From: Numida meleagris
Taxonomy: Eukaryota; Chordata; Aves; Galliformes; Numididae
Direction: 5' to 3'
Length of the DNA stretch: 64,000 nt
NCBI RefSeq assembly: GCF_002078875.1
Contig: NC_034421.1
Span: 3,163,076-3,227,075 of the forward strand
Shown: piece after piece, positions 10,840 to 24,990 of the stretch
Layout: each line of letters opens with the position of its first letter
How positions within the stretch are numbered: the first letter of the stretch is position 1
Notes under the pieces: generated by a model
Seen by the model: the letters and a program-made list of their open reading frames with translations, nothing else
Databases searched by the model: none
Told to the model about the DNA's origin: nothing
Translations under genes and position numbers: made by a program

Positions 10840-13800
10840 ATCATTTCAAGTATGCCACCATCAACCGGACAGCGTATTTTAAAAATATTAAGGGCAAAAA
10901 AAATCCAGTAGGTAATTCCCCTCATGATGCACAACATAAGATCCTAGAGAGCAGCACAACCACGTGCGGCCGCTGCTCCGGCTTCCGGCAGGCGGACTCA
11001 GCCCACGGGATGGGCAGCAGTGACTGAGGTGCAGGTATTGGTCTTTGCCTGCAAATAGAACACTTTGTTTACCCACTGCAATGGTGATGTTCCAGCTCGT
11101 GAGATATTTCCAGTGTCACACAGGGAGTAGAAACCATAACCACGATGAGTTCAGAAATGAGTGGTTGCAATACAGGGACTTGCATGAGCATCTCAAATCA
11201 AAATTAGAAAGAAAATAAACCTACCAATCTCCTACACATTTTTTATTTACTTTATTTTTTTAAACCATTACCAGTTTCATAAAGATGAAAATGAAGACAA
11301 GCATCAAAACATGGAAAGCCTTGGTGCTTGCATAAAGCGAAGAAAGGTCACGTCAATATAAAACATAATGGAGAACTTCCAGCAAATAAAAGCCGCAGCA
11401 GCAATAATAATTTATACTTTAAAGGCAGATGAATTTCATCGTAGTGGAAACACGCAACAAGAAAACCAAGCTGAGAAGGGCAGCTGTGTGTGCAGAGCAG
11501 CTTTCCAGTCCATCATCTCCAAAGAGCCCCAGCAGCCCCGAGCTGCGCTTCAGGCAGAGACCTCTACAGAGGCAGGAGGAGGAGGCATAATAAGAATAAT
11601 CCCAAAGCCAGGTGCTCACCCAAGACCAACATAACTGAAGTGGTAACAGACAAAAGGAATAAAATGATTTATCATTAAAAACGGCGCTTGTACAGGAGGT
11701 GTTAGCAGACTTCCTCCTATCTGCTCTGAAAAAGGAGATAAGGTTGCTCTGGGAAATTGGAGTCATCGGCGGGGAAGTCTCACCTGAGCATTAAGAAAAT
11801 TAGTTGAGAAGGTTCCGAATTACAAAGCGTCTTCTTTAGTGGAGTGTAAGAGGATGAAATAGAGCCAGATAAGCATAAGCTTTCATTCAAGTAATTTAAG
11901 CCTAACTAGTTAACAATTCTTTGAGAGAACTCACAAGAGAGCGAACTAGGGAATACAGGGTTTGAAAGTCTATATAAATGACCCAGCACCTGCAGTTCTA
12001 CTCATTACGTGAGACTCAAACACCCGTCACAGTCAGAGCTGGCTGGGGCAGGAACAGCCTGCTCTGTCCGACCACAGAAAGCAATTAGTGCAGGCTGCGC
12101 CGGGGAGCAGAGCCAGAACTTTCAGTCGGTGTACTGATTAGTGCAAAAAACAGGGGCAAACTGCAAGATGTGTGCTGACAACATAAAATATTAATGTTAG
12201 CAGAGTCGAGAGACAAGAGTGAGGCATTCCAGAGCTGCTAAAAAAAATTAATAATGAGGGAAGAGCAAATGCAGATCAGCAGAGTGAACGCACACAAATG
12301 CAACTTAATGCAAAGTGGAAGGAGAAATACTAGATTTCACGCAGCGTCCGCGCAAGCAGCTCTCAGACATTCATCTCCCAGTTTTGTGACTTGGATCCCT
12401 CGGAGATGTGAGACCCCTGGGGACACACTGGCCAGCCCTGGTCTGCAGGAGAAGGACGGGCTCCATCCTGTGCCCTGTACAACAACCACAGCCTCCACAA
12501 ACAAAACCACTTGAGCAGCATTGCTCCAGGAGAAGATCAGACCCTTATGCTAGCACAGGTTCACCAAAATCATACGAGATGCTCCCAGGATATGACAAGA
12601 GTCAGCAGATGTAGGGAACGAGTGCAAGGTTGATGCTAATGCATGTGCTAGGGACACAGCCACACAGCAGCAGGGCACTCGCTGTACGAGCAAGGTCATC
12701 TTCACACACCTGAGACAAAAACGCAGCTGTACGGTGGGACTCCATAAAGAACAGAGGGACCAAATATTCTGAGGGAGAGATGCAATGAATTAAGAGCTAG
12801 CAGCTCTCCCACAGAGCTGTCTGCCGTGGACTCCGGTTTGCAGCCGTTTCATCCAAGTGTGGCAGTTCCCCTTCCCCGGCACAACTGAGAGGAGTGAGTG
12901 CTTCGCTACCACGCAGCGATGAGAGGAGGAAAAGTACAGCACCAAACACTGAGCGCTGCTCAAACACCGTGAGTGACAGTGTCATTCAGAGTCCCAAAAT
13001 AGAGAGCGTTTAACCTTCATTAGTTGTTAACAGCTCTCAGAAGCCTACCAAGGGTTGATGCTGAGATATTTATAACACACTGAACACCAGACTAAGTTCC
13101 AAGATACAAAAGGGAAAGGACAATGTAAGATTTCCCACCTCTCCTGCAGAGCTTTTTGTCAGTTGTAACTCTTCCACAGCTACTTCCACCGACAAAGAGG
13201 TGTGCAAGGAAAAAACCTGTTGGTCTGGGTGAGAACACCCTGTAATCCCAGCAGCTTTCCCTAAGGAGAACACCAATCTCACTTTCCCAATCTCAGCAGC
13301 GTAGCTAAATGAGAACATTTTTCTTAATTTGTATGGGTACAAAAGATGTGAACTCTCTAATCCATGTTTAATTTGATTAGCTTTCCTTTAAGTATATTAA
13401 AAGCTAATTACAAACCAAAAGTTGGGACGCAGATCTCTGGATACCTGTTCCCTTGCACAGAGGCACATCCCGCATCCCTGTGCAGAACCACAGCTGAGGA
13501 GCAGCCTGCAGGTTCTGTAAGCTGAGTATTGTCCTATGTACAGCAAATCCTCTGCTGAGCAAGCAAGGTAGGACCCATGCCTCCCAGGCTGGGGTCAGCA
13601 ATAAGTCCTTGATCCTCTACTACTGCTTATTCAATTGGAAAAAGGTAATTCAATGTTTTGGCTGCAGCCCGGCTCCTCCAGCAGAGCAGTGTGACATTAC
13701 ACTAACCCGTGCAGCTGCTGGCCGACAAGGAGGAACAACTCCATGTCCCTGCTCCACCTCCTTGAAGAAAAACTAAGCAGAACAAAAAGCCCAACTGCCT

Positions 13801-15104
13801 CTACAGAGAGAGAAGCAGCGACTGCATGAACACTAACACAGAAAACCTCAAACCCAACGTAGCCGGGTGAAGCTTAAGAAGACTTCCTCAGAAAGTCAGG
13901 ATGTTTTTGGCAGGAGACAGATTCCAAGGAAGCAACTTCAGCCAGTCCCTTAGAGGGGCAAAGTTAAGGAACAAACTCCGAAACAGAATCAGCTGCAGAG
14001 GACGTGCCAGCAGTGCAGGAGAAGGACCCTGAAGCTCAGAACTCACCAACCCACAGCAACGGCAAGGAGGAAAGTAATGCAGGAAGGCATGCACACTGCA
14101 TCGCTTCTGCACGCATTTCTGGTTTACTCGTGTTGTCTAAGGGGAAGCATCAGATTTAGAAAGTGCGCCTCAAGTTTGTCAGCTTGCATATGCCTCTGGA
14201 GAGCCAAACTAGGGAGCTGGCTACTCTGTGCTGCTCTTCAGCATCCTACTCAGGATATTTTCAGCAGCTTTAGCAGTTTTCTTTCTTCTCTTTTATGCAA
14301 GTTAAAAGCCAATACTGGAATGTGAGGGCTGCAGACACGGCCTCAGGCTAGCACCACACATGACAACTCGTGTGTATAGATGTTACATAAGAAACATCTT
14401 GGTTAGCATGAAAGGACGGGGTGGGTTCAACAGTTTTCATGGCTTTTTTTAAATCATTTCTTTGGCAGAGAAGATTTCATTTAAAGCCTTTAACGTGTGA
14501 TGAACATGTTCTGTGATGAGCAGTTCACTGAGCTACCTGTGACCTGCAGCTCTGTGACAGCTGTGCCATGGCAGAAAGTGCAGCACCGAGTGGAATCAGC
14601 TGCTCTCCACCTCCTGTCACAGCTTGCATGCTCAGAGAAGGGATGGCCACTGAATTCAGTAAACGTTTCTGCTCAGGAGTAGAGGGGATTGTTGAGAGCA
14701 ATGAAAGCAGGCAGCTCTCCTGCAGAGGGTGGAATGGTAGGGCTGTGCCTGGCCAGACAGAGCAAAGCTCAGGGATTGCCACTATGAGGAAAGCCCCTCC
14801 TAGGGCAAAACAAGGGCCCTGAGAAAGTGAATAGCTTCAGGGCTCTAAATCGGGAGTGGAAGGGGTGGGGATGAGAATAAAGGAAGAAAAAAAAAAAATC
14901 ACCCTGAGATGAGTTGTTTGCTGCGGAAATTATTCACGTTGAGATTTACTCACTGAATGAACCAGAGGCTTCTCATCGCCCCGCTGATGGAGGGCAGGGG
15001 AACGCGTGGGGCAGCACTGCTCCTGCTCGCTCCATGCAAAAGGTCAAAAACTCTTCACTCTGTGTTTTTATTTCTAAAAGGCAACCTGGAGCGGTTCACA
15101 AGCC

Positions 15105-15122
15105 TTTTTTTTTTTTTTTTTT
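15105..15122 (+). repeat. T18 homopolymer
   Basis: Eighteen T residues followed by CTCCCCAG. On the plus strand this resembles a polypyrimidine tract with AG acceptor, but no coding frame follows. Confidence 0.9.
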
Positions 15123-17660
15123 CTCCCCAGCACCGCACTCCGACAAATGCTATCTTACTAAACATCTCCACTTTAGAGGAGGGTAAGAGGCGTTTTGATT
15201 GGGTTTCGTTCTATTTCCTGAAATTGCTTTTTTCTTTCTGCATTTTCTTTCTGGCCGTTCAGTTGAGGTGGCCCGCACGGAGGGATAATGCAATAATACT
15301 TCTGACAAGGTCAGCTTCCCAATAACTTTGCAAATGGCATTTCCCTACAACAAAACATGCGTGGATTTTCTTTTTTTGCAATTAATCTAATAGAAATGTC
15401 AGCCCTAAAAGTCGGTCTCCAAAGGCAGAACACTGTCAATGGAAAATTAGATTTTTTTTAAAGCCAGAAAGCGTTTCCTTATCTGTAAACTGAAAATACT
15501 GTTTATATAGAAGAACAATTGTTTATGTGCAAAACAAGATTTCTGCAGCTTATGTCGCTGTCTGGGGAAAAAGAGAAAACAGTAAAAGTATAAACCCAGC
15601 ACGGGAGGAGTCACACTGGGACACATGCTAATTCAGACATGGGATTGTTTTGAGAATGCACAGGATGGGATTGCTGGCTCATTCTGCAATGCCCTGTAGA
15701 AGCACACAGCACGCACCGAATGAAGCCTTACCTCACATCCATGCCCACCTTCAATTTAATCATGTGCTCGGTGCACAGAACTGGGCTTCCCAGCAGCTCA
15801 TGGCCATGGCTCTGACGGAGAGCATAGAACAGGCAAAACCATTCAAACATCACTCTGGCTCAGCTTTCCTACACTCAAATGCTGCCTGGATTCCCCATGG
15901 GACTGTAGGATCTTCCTACATATAACTCTACTAATCGTAAGACTCAGTCAAAATAGTTCTCCTCCTCCTGACAGAAGAAAGCTCAACATTAACATCATGT
16001 AGAGAGCTCATCTTTTCCCACCTCACGTCTCTAGATATCCCACACAGCACTGAAAAAGAAATGGCAGATCTCCCATTTATCAAGAAGCTTGTAATATAAT
16101 AATCTCACAACATCAGAATTCATTAACTGAACCTAGACCAATTCTTCACTTTTGCTATAGTTTCTATTAACGAATGTTGTCTCCATCTGAAATTCTACTC
16201 CAGCCAATCTGCTCATAAAACAGGGAACAGTTCGTTTCTCCTCACTGCAACAAATCATGGGTCAAAGACCATTTCCACAATACTTCAGAAAAAAAAAAAA
16301 CTCATTCGACTTCTAATATATTCATCAATTTAAGCAACGCTTGACCTGAGATGATGTGAACACGCACTGAACAAAATAGTTAGCGCTGCACGATGCTCTG
16401 CCAGAAGCAATCTGAAACTCCTTAATTCTCCAGACAGTCCTTCAGGTTTATAGATTTTGGGTCTTCATTTGCAAGGACACTCGGAGTGACTGGTGTCTGA
16501 GCAGTGCTGCTGTTTCTACCAGAGGCTCACATCACATGTAGCAATAAGCTACTGCGCAATTACTTAATTATCTCTCTCCCTCCTATCCTTTAAAAAAATG
16601 CACAGCCATTCAACTTGAAGCAAGGCCAGTTAATCCAGTTTTATGGCTGAGAATTAAAATAGAGAGAAGTCAGGGATTCAAAGTTCCTGTGGCAATACCA
16701 CCCCTCTAAGAGGCACAGATATTAATGCCTTCAAACCCTAAGTATTTGAGGAACAAAGAAATGCTAAAGCCCTTTCCATGCAGCTTATCCTAGCTAATAA
16801 TTTAACGGCAGATGTTCAGAAGTCCTAAGTCACTGCCCCTGTCCTTGGATGCTGCCCATGCCACCTCTCACTGCTAGGAGCAAAGAAGTTTGCTCTGCCC
16901 AGCTCCGCTCAGCAGTAAGTCCCTCACTGCACCCATCCCTTTTCCCGTTCACTTTTCTGCCACACCTGCTCCAGCATCCTTCATAATTCAGGGCTGAGAA
17001 GCAAAGGAATAAACGTTACAGCACACGCATCAAGGGAACTATAACTTTGAATTACCTGACCTTGGTGAGTTTAAATTCTCCGCCATAACATTGGATTAAC
17101 CTAATTTCTTTTTATTGAATATTTTACCTTTAGAAGTCACACAGCCCGTTCTTTCAGAGAAATACGAGATCTGAAGGTCAAATAAATTCTTTTATGGGCA
17201 TATTTCGAATTTTCGTAGTCTAACCTCTTAGCTTTGAGTGCTAATATCTCGTGCTGACAGGACAAACAGAAACCAGTCGCTATTCCGGCAGAAAATATAT
17301 TATTACTGTATATGTATATAATCTTCAAAAAAAACCCTAAGCTAGCATGTAACTTTTAATTTGGCTGCATATTCTAAATTGTTGTAGTGCTAGAAAGCTC
17401 TAGATGCCTTGCTTACACAGAAATTGTCAGACATAAGAACAGCCTGTCCTTGTGTCTCCACTGCCAAAGCACCTGATATAAAGGTAGCAATGACCTCAGT
17501 ATTTTTTAACTACAAGGTTTATCAGATCCAGAAAAAGGCAAGAAAAAGAATCCAGGGCACTGATCCCAAAAAATATCGCTAAGAATTCATGGGGACCAAG
17601 CCCTGCTCTAACAAACCACACCTCCTCTATGCCTCCGCAGCACACATCCCTGCAGGTAAT

Positions 17661-17680
17661 GGGTAGGTAAATACCTACCC
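17661..17680. repeat. Near-perfect palindrome with 9-bp arms
   Basis: GGGTAGGTA and TACCTACCC are exact reverse complements separated by AA, and GTGTAGGTAC follows at once, repeating the TAGGTA core a third time. Confidence 0.85.
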
Positions 17681-20600
17681 GTGTAGGTACATAACGATGC
17701 AGCATGCCCAGAGTCAGTGAAATGGGAAGTCTATCCACTCGAAGTGAAGAATCAGGCCAGTGCCAGATGATGAGATGAATCCACTTGAGAGGATGCAATG
17801 GACAACACCACAGCGTCACAGTGAGGCAGCTTGGTCACCTCAGCCCCACACAACAGACACAGGCCCTAAAGCAGACAGGTAAGCCAGAAGCAAAGGGAAC
17901 CTTGTAGGCTTTAAAAACCATTCTGGGGCAGGGTTAGCAACTGAAAATTCAACAGCTCTGCTACTTTCTTATTAACTGAAAAAAGTGAGTGTTAAATGTG
18001 TGGTAACATCAGGGAAACTAACGGAGCCAACGAGAAAGTACACAACAGAAAAGCACACACTGGGCTGAGAGCCACGTCAGAAAACACGAACTTCTCCTTT
18101 TCTAACCTCCTTCCAAATGGTTTTAGCAAACTTCTTTGAAACTATTACAGACAACTTCTTCTCCAAAGGCACTGATCTCAGCTCTCCTTATTCATTCTTC
18201 ATAGCAAGATTCTGCAGTCATATTAGCAAGCGGTGCTAGCAGGTCCCGTGGAACAGACTGTTTCAAAGGAAAACGGTTTGTGCTCACTTCATTCTGTAAG
18301 ACAATTTCCATTTGCTTAATATAGTCATGATATTTTAGTGCAGTAATTATACTCTTAGCTATCAGTAACAATTAAACCCTTCTCAGACTGAGGTTGCTTA
18401 ATAAAGGTCTCAAAATAAATAACACATTCCAAACACAATATTTTTAAATGTCAAGCATGCAAATAAGATCTTGTAATGAATATAACGAAGCATCAAGTAC
18501 AAATCAGCACGAAGTTTGTCTGTGATTGTACAGAACTCTACTAAAATTGCCGCTGGAGTTACTGCAGAATTCTGATCACTGTGCCAGAGAGAAAGGCAGC
18601 ACAGGCACCAGAGATGAAATCATTTTAATAAATACTATTACAGTTTAAGGGGATAGCTAGGGAGAAGCCATCGGTGGGGTTATGTTTCCATAGCTGCAGA
18701 GCAAGGCTGGTCAAGGCTATGGGCAGGCTGACAATTGATATCTGTTCATTTGTATTTTCTGTAGCAACTTCCTGGAAAACCGGGTTCCTCTGCAGCCAGG
18801 CCACTCAGTTATAAGCTAAATAACACCCAGAAGCAGCTAAATTACAGGGTACAGACAAAGGAGGAAAAAAAAAACATCACTCTCAATTTCAGACCTAGAT
18901 AGATTTGAAATGAGGTCAAAAGATCCTAGAAAGCTGTTGCATTTGGAAGGGGAGATCACAGTTTAAAGGTCCTTACAACGCAGACAGCAAGATAAATAAG
19001 AACGGTGAAGCAGACCAGTGCAGACATTAAAGGAACAGAAAGGCAAAGAGCAGTCAGAGTAAGTGTTTGCAGAAACTCCTTGCAGAGCATCCACTGCAGG
19101 CAAGGAGCAGCAGAGCAAATCATCTCCAACACAGCTCTGCGTGGAGCCAGCTGCCCAAGCTCCAGAAGGTGGTTAGGTGGATTAGGACTGAAATCGGGCA
19201 CAGGACGCCCACATTTCTGCCTTCTGCTTCTTATCTCGGCAGCACCCTTTCCATACTTAGTAACTCTTGGCTTAGAAACGTCTTGCCGTCTTCTCTGTCA
19301 AATCCCAACGTGACACAGCTAAGCAGAACAGAATGTCAGGATCTCAAAGCACAAACTGCTTGTGATCTGTGCTCATCACGTGGCCTCAATCCCCATGGGG
19401 CCATGCCTGTAAGCTGTGAAACACCCGGATAAAGCCCAAGGAGAGCTTTCTGAGCAGAGCAGGATTTCTCAGCCGAATGAATTTATAGCCTGCGAGGGCC
19501 CATTAGAAGAAATCAATTAACCCACAGTCAGGGTTAGACCAACCCCAACCACGGATCATCTCAGCAAGGAAAACTGGCAACCCTCTGATTCCGAGCGCTG
19601 CAGGAACCAGGACATCCCGCTTTCACTCCAGGTGAACTTACCCAAAATACACTTAACAGATTTGGATTATACAGCAGACTGAAATCCCTCGTATCAAACC
19701 CAGACCTCTCCTTCCCACGTCACACAGACACAAGGCTGTCGGAGACCACCAAAAGCAAACACAACACTTGGTATTTCCTCAACCCCACCAGAAGCCAAAG
19801 ACCCTGACTCTCATTGTTTCATCACAGAACTGTACGCTTCATAACACGACTCCAGACACTCCTGTGCTGGCCACGAGCACAATGCCAAACAGCCCCACTG
19901 CACTAGACTGAGTGTAGGACCAGTAACTCCAGCTAACAGGGGAGGAGATTTTTCATCAAAACCTCTGCCTCATCTGGCCTGCTAGTCCTCATTCTCAGGA
20001 AAAAAAGAAGAAAGAATCCTATAGAAGAGCAGTCTCAGAATTAAAATTCATGATGTTAGTGGGTACTAAAAATTACAATTCAGCAGAGACCCCGTTCAGA
20101 CCCCTCTTACTTTGCAGACAGCAATTACCTCTTTCTTTCCCATCCCACAGCAGCTAATGATCTTCTCTCCCCCTGCTATCATTCCCTCCCCATAAGAACC
20201 AATCACCATTTTTTTCAGAAACTGTTTAACTGATTAATATAATCAAACTGAAATTAAAGGGTACTGTTCTCAACCTAAAGGGCTGTTGAGTCCCTTGCAA
20301 ACACAAAGCCTGTCTTGCCTCCCCCCCTTCTTACAGATATGCAAGATGATCTAAAAGGTATTACCTCGCCCAACTAAACTTGCCTTGCAGAACCACAGAA
20401 GAGAGAGAAGTAGAATTGCTTTAGAATGTATTTATTTGCAGGCATTAAAAAGACAGCTTCCACGGTTTTATAAAAACTTAGGAAGGAGAGACAAGGTGAG
20501 CAGAGGATTGGCACAGGCCAGGCTGACAGCAGACAGCAATCATGTGGAGGCTGGCAGCACAGCTGGGGATGCATCAGTAATGGCACTGCTTAAATGATCC

Positions 20601-20954
20601 ACGTGGAGTCACGATGTGGGCCAAAGAGGGGAAGAAGCATCACGTCCTATCAGCCAGCGAAGGGCATTTGGTGCTGCCCACAGCATGGGGAGCTGCTCCG
20701 TTCTGCTCTGAGCACACCTGTGTCCCATGGGTGCAGAGCCCAAACGAAGGCTGCTGCAAGGCTTCTGTGTGTCACACTGGCTGCTTCATTGCTACCGGGT
20801 GCAACATTTAAAGACAAATGCATATCCCAGAAAAAGGGTGAATTCATCCCCTCCTCCAAACTCCCTGAACTTTCAGATCTTTCCTCGCACTTTCAAATCA
20901 CTGACCTCCTACTAAAAACCACAACGCAGGGCTCAATATGACAGAGAAACTGAC

Positions 20955-21240
20955 AGCATTAATTTAAATCTTTACTGATTACAAAACAAAGCAGATGGCA
21001 AATCAAGTCATGAACTCCGCATCTGCCATGCCTAATGAACAGTTTAATTACCTAGTCCCATTTCTGATGCATCTCTGCCATTCTCGGCTCTGGGAGTCAG
21101 ATCACACTGACTCCCGCAAAGATATCTCCGGGAACATGTGGTGTGAACAGTCAGCTGGAGTTGGTTAATCAATACTTACTTAATCTCCAGCTTTTATGGT
21201 GATGGCCTAAATTATGCCTCCACTGAAACAGATTTCCTAT
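20955..21240. promoter_or_regulatory. Possible intronic regulatory block (weak)
   Basis: Within about 290 bp there are several homeodomain-type cores (TAATTTAAAT, TTTAATTACC, CCTAATGAAC, TGGTTAATC, CTTAATC) around a perfect 9-bp inverted repeat, with few low-complexity runs. Such composition is common in conserved non-coding elements. Conservation cannot be judged from one sequence, so this is inference. Confidence 0.2.
21092..21115. repeat. Perfect 9-bp inverted repeat, 6-base loop
   Basis: GGGAGTCAG and CTGACTCCC are exact reverse complements separated by ATCACA. The repeat lies inside an AT-rich block rich in TAAT-type motifs. Confidence 0.85.
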
Positions 21241-24200
21241 CAGATCACACGATTGGGTCGAACGCTCAGAAAACAGAACGGAGTACCTGCGGGCAGACAG
21301 ACACAGCAAAACAACACACACACAGTCAGATTCATTCATTTGCTGCATTATGCCTCACATGAGAGCACTGGAAGCAATTAGGACAGTATACATTCACAAA
21401 GTCTACAATTTGAGAAGCAAACTGGACTCATTTGGGATAAGTTACAAGGAGTAACTGAAACTGTGCTCCACGTTTTGAGTTCTGGTGTGTGCAGACAGGC
21501 AAGAGCTTCCCACAAAGGACCAGGCACACGCTGCAAGCAAGCAGGGGATTTGGTCCCGGGTCAAACCCACTGCACGTGCCCAGGGTGCTTCTCACTCTGT
21601 AGCCTCATGTGGTTATGTCCAACCCACTTTGTGCACAGAAGATATAGCTAAGAATAAGAATAAATCACTGACTGCACACACACAAGAGTGGAGTGACACA
21701 GCTGATCCTTCACAGCAGCTAAGTAACAAATACAGCTCAGGGCTGACGTGTGACCTGGTGAAAACCACATGAGAGGAGGAGGTAATGGCCCTCCAGAGAT
21801 TCACATAAACCAGCTTTCTACCCTCCGCATCAGAAGATTTGGGAATCCCTTTGCATGCCCTCACCGCTTTTCTCCCCTTTCCCTTCTGCTGCACAAGGTC
21901 TGTTTGTGCCCCTGAAAGCTGCCCTCTAGGAAGAAACACACCAGAGCTTTGCGCTCATTAAATACAGGCTCAACGAGCTGCTTGACCTCGGATAAGGATT
22001 TTCTGAAGGGGGTTTTCATTTTGGAATTGCTCCATGCCATAGAAAACCACTCAAGAGAGTCAGATTTTAGTCATCCAATAGCAACATTGATTACTCTTAA
22101 TAGCTTACATCATAAAGACCATGAGTCGTGCAGAAAGCTCCCTGAAAAGAGAAATACTCAGAAGCTCAAATCAAATACAGAACTGTGGGTAAACACAATA
22201 TACAAAGCCAATATAGCAGCAGATCAAACAGGAAAAAGGGCAGGGATAGACCAGGTCTTTCCCCAGTGCTTCAGATATCTCCCACTACTGCTGTGTTGGA
22301 CCGGCATTGTGTAATAAAGCAAAGATGAAAGATTTCTCTAAATCTGAGCAAAACCAAAGCAAAAAGACAGCATAACAGACAGCAAATGCAGCCAGGTGGT
22401 TGTCTAACAGAGTGAGTGAATACATCCCTTCAAACATTAATTTCTTTTTCATTACCCTAAGTGAGCAGGCTGACACTCCAGGAAATGCCTTCAAGCCATC
22501 AGCATCCGAAAATCTCTCAGGTGTCCAAGTCCAGACTCTCACTTCACCGAAACAACATCTATCAGAAAACTTCAAGTACAAGACCTACGAGATACACTGG
22601 AGAAAGTGTTCAACAAACACACTCTAAACAGCAGTTTGTCAATAGTAATAACCAGGATGCACGTCCTGCCCCAGTCCACTGTCAGAGGTGGAATGAATCA
22701 GGCTAGATCACAAGCATGTCAGAGGCTGGAGAACACTGTTCTTCAAGTCAGTCAGGGAAGAAAGAGTTGTAAAGCTTCATAGAAGTACCCCAGATTGACA
22801 ACTGCACCTATTCCAAACAGTAAACCAAGTGGAAATGCCCGAGTAAGGTCAAGAAAGCCCAAAAGAAGCAAATGAGGCAAGGAAGCAAGCAATGGAGGGA
22901 GAAGTTAAATGCACCGAAATGGAAATATAAGAGCAACCAAGTAAAGCAGAGTCTGTGGCAAGCAGAAAATGAACCAGACTGAACAAGACAGGCAATCCAC
23001 GAAAGTCAGAAAATATTGCTTGAATCTTGAGACAAAATTCAATAGCCATAAAACCTGAGAAGGAATCAGATCGGCAAAGCAAATGTCAGCTGAAGAGAGA
23101 ATGTTTATAACTAAAATATTAGGTATTGCTGTTATCAAATGAAGAGCAGCTTATCATTTTCTATTGATCTTTTGAAATGTATTCAAGACCCGAGACTTCC
23201 AGGTTACAATTTGATCCCAGAGAACAGATAGCTGTTACTGTATTAAACTTGCACCGTTAAATGTGTCTGAAGTCTTTCAATCCTTATTTGCTCAGAATAC
23301 AGGAGCACACTCACTGCCCTACCAGAGGGTCAAACATACACAAATGCAAAAACCACAGTATCAGAAGCAATGGTGATTCAATCACATATACAATAGTCTC
23401 TCTCAAATTAGATTTTCACAGTCCTATTTAACAAGACAAAGACTCAATAGAGAGAGCTCATCTTTTCCATTCTCAATTTACATAGACAGAAGCACACTGT
23501 ACTACTGATGCCACTAATTAGATGATTAAATACCATTCTAGGTGATATGCTTTCAATGTAAAATAATTATTTTTAACAGGCAGTGTATTTGCTCAATCTC
23601 ATTTTAAATCACAATATCGTACTTTTTTAATTAAATGAAATTCCTTCTTTCTGATCTTGCATGAGAGAGCAACCAGTGGGAGAAGCAGTGCCAAGAGGAG
23701 ATTGCCCAAGAACCAGAATGCACATACTTCTTCACAAAGGACTCCTACCATTCCCTGGATGGAATATAAATTTTCAGAGAACAGCAAAGTCTTTATTCCT
23801 TTAAAACAGGGTAGCAGAGGAATCACTCAGCATACAGAAAACTTCCACAGTCAAAATATGAGTTTATTTGCCATGGTCTGATCAAGGACATTTCCAACTT
23901 TTCCTCTATTTCTCCTCATGAGGGTGGGGTTGGGGGGATAGCAAACAAATTCAGGACTCTGTCATACTATGTAAAGTAGAGTCCAATCCACCACATGACA
24001 AAGTACTGTCACGTTTTTATCCCGTACTTAAAGAAGTAATGATAGCAAAGATATTTTGTATTCGGTGAGAAAACATGTTGCTTTTGATTACTGGAAATAA
24101 GTTAACAAGGGGAATACTTCAGAAGCCATCTGAGAAACTCCCATTAGAGCTGAGCAGCCCGGTGCCACACTGCACAGCTGAGAAGGCTGAAAACCTTTTT

Positions 24201-24955
24201 ATCAGCTTCAGCATTCACCTGTGTCACAACCAGCCACTCCATTATCAAACTAGAACAACATGGAGGGCCAGCTGCTGCTGCTGAGATGAAACGTCTTTTC
24301 TATTTCCACAGAGAAGGTTTTGCCCAGCCACCCTGACTGCAGTGCCTGCCTTGGTGCAAAGGCAAAAACTGCTGCCCTCTTCTCACTGATGTGACTCTTC
24401 ATGGCATCAAATTCTGCAGTCAGAAGAAGTAAAAAAAATACCCTCCTGTCAAACAGTTGCTTCCCGCTCCTGGAAGCCCTGCTTACCATCCATCACAGAC
24501 TCCTCAGCTCAACACCAACACAGAATTAAACAGAACTGAGTGCAGAGCAAATAGAACCAAACAAAACGCTTTACTTGACACTGAAAATTAAAGCCTAAAG
24601 CACTAGCTACAGACGAGCTCCTTTTCTGCTTGCTCAGACACTCCCACAGCAGCACCTTCCTCCCCGTGCATGATGACGTGTCTGGCTTCTTCTCTCACCC
24701 CAACTTCTCCAGTCTGACCTTATGCACACACCTAAGCTTGCTTACGTGAGCAGTTTGATGATATCAGGCAGATTGCTTTAGATGAGTGAAGTTTTGCGAG
24801 GAATATTATTGAAAGTGAAGTCCGTATCATTCTTACCAGAAAGAATTATTATTCCCTTTGGGGAAAGAGCTCCCTCAGAATTTAATATAACATTTTTCAA
24901 TGCTCTACAGACTTGAAAATTATTGTACAGAATTTCATCATGGAAGCACACTTGA

Positions 24956-24990
24956 TATAGGATAATGCAGACTTTTTGAAATATCCTATA
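24956..24990. repeat. Perfect 9-bp inverted repeat, 17-base loop
   Basis: TATAGGATA (24956-24964) and TATCCTATA (24982-24990) are exact reverse complements. They lie about 0.5 kb downstream of the MAD1L1 donor in transcription order. Confidence 0.8.

Noticed and set aside
17046..17090. Minus-strand ATG-led short frame (MAENLNSPRS) ending at a GTAATT donor, like a first coding exon
   Set aside because: No CpG island or promoter-like sequence around it, and the frame is only about ten codons.
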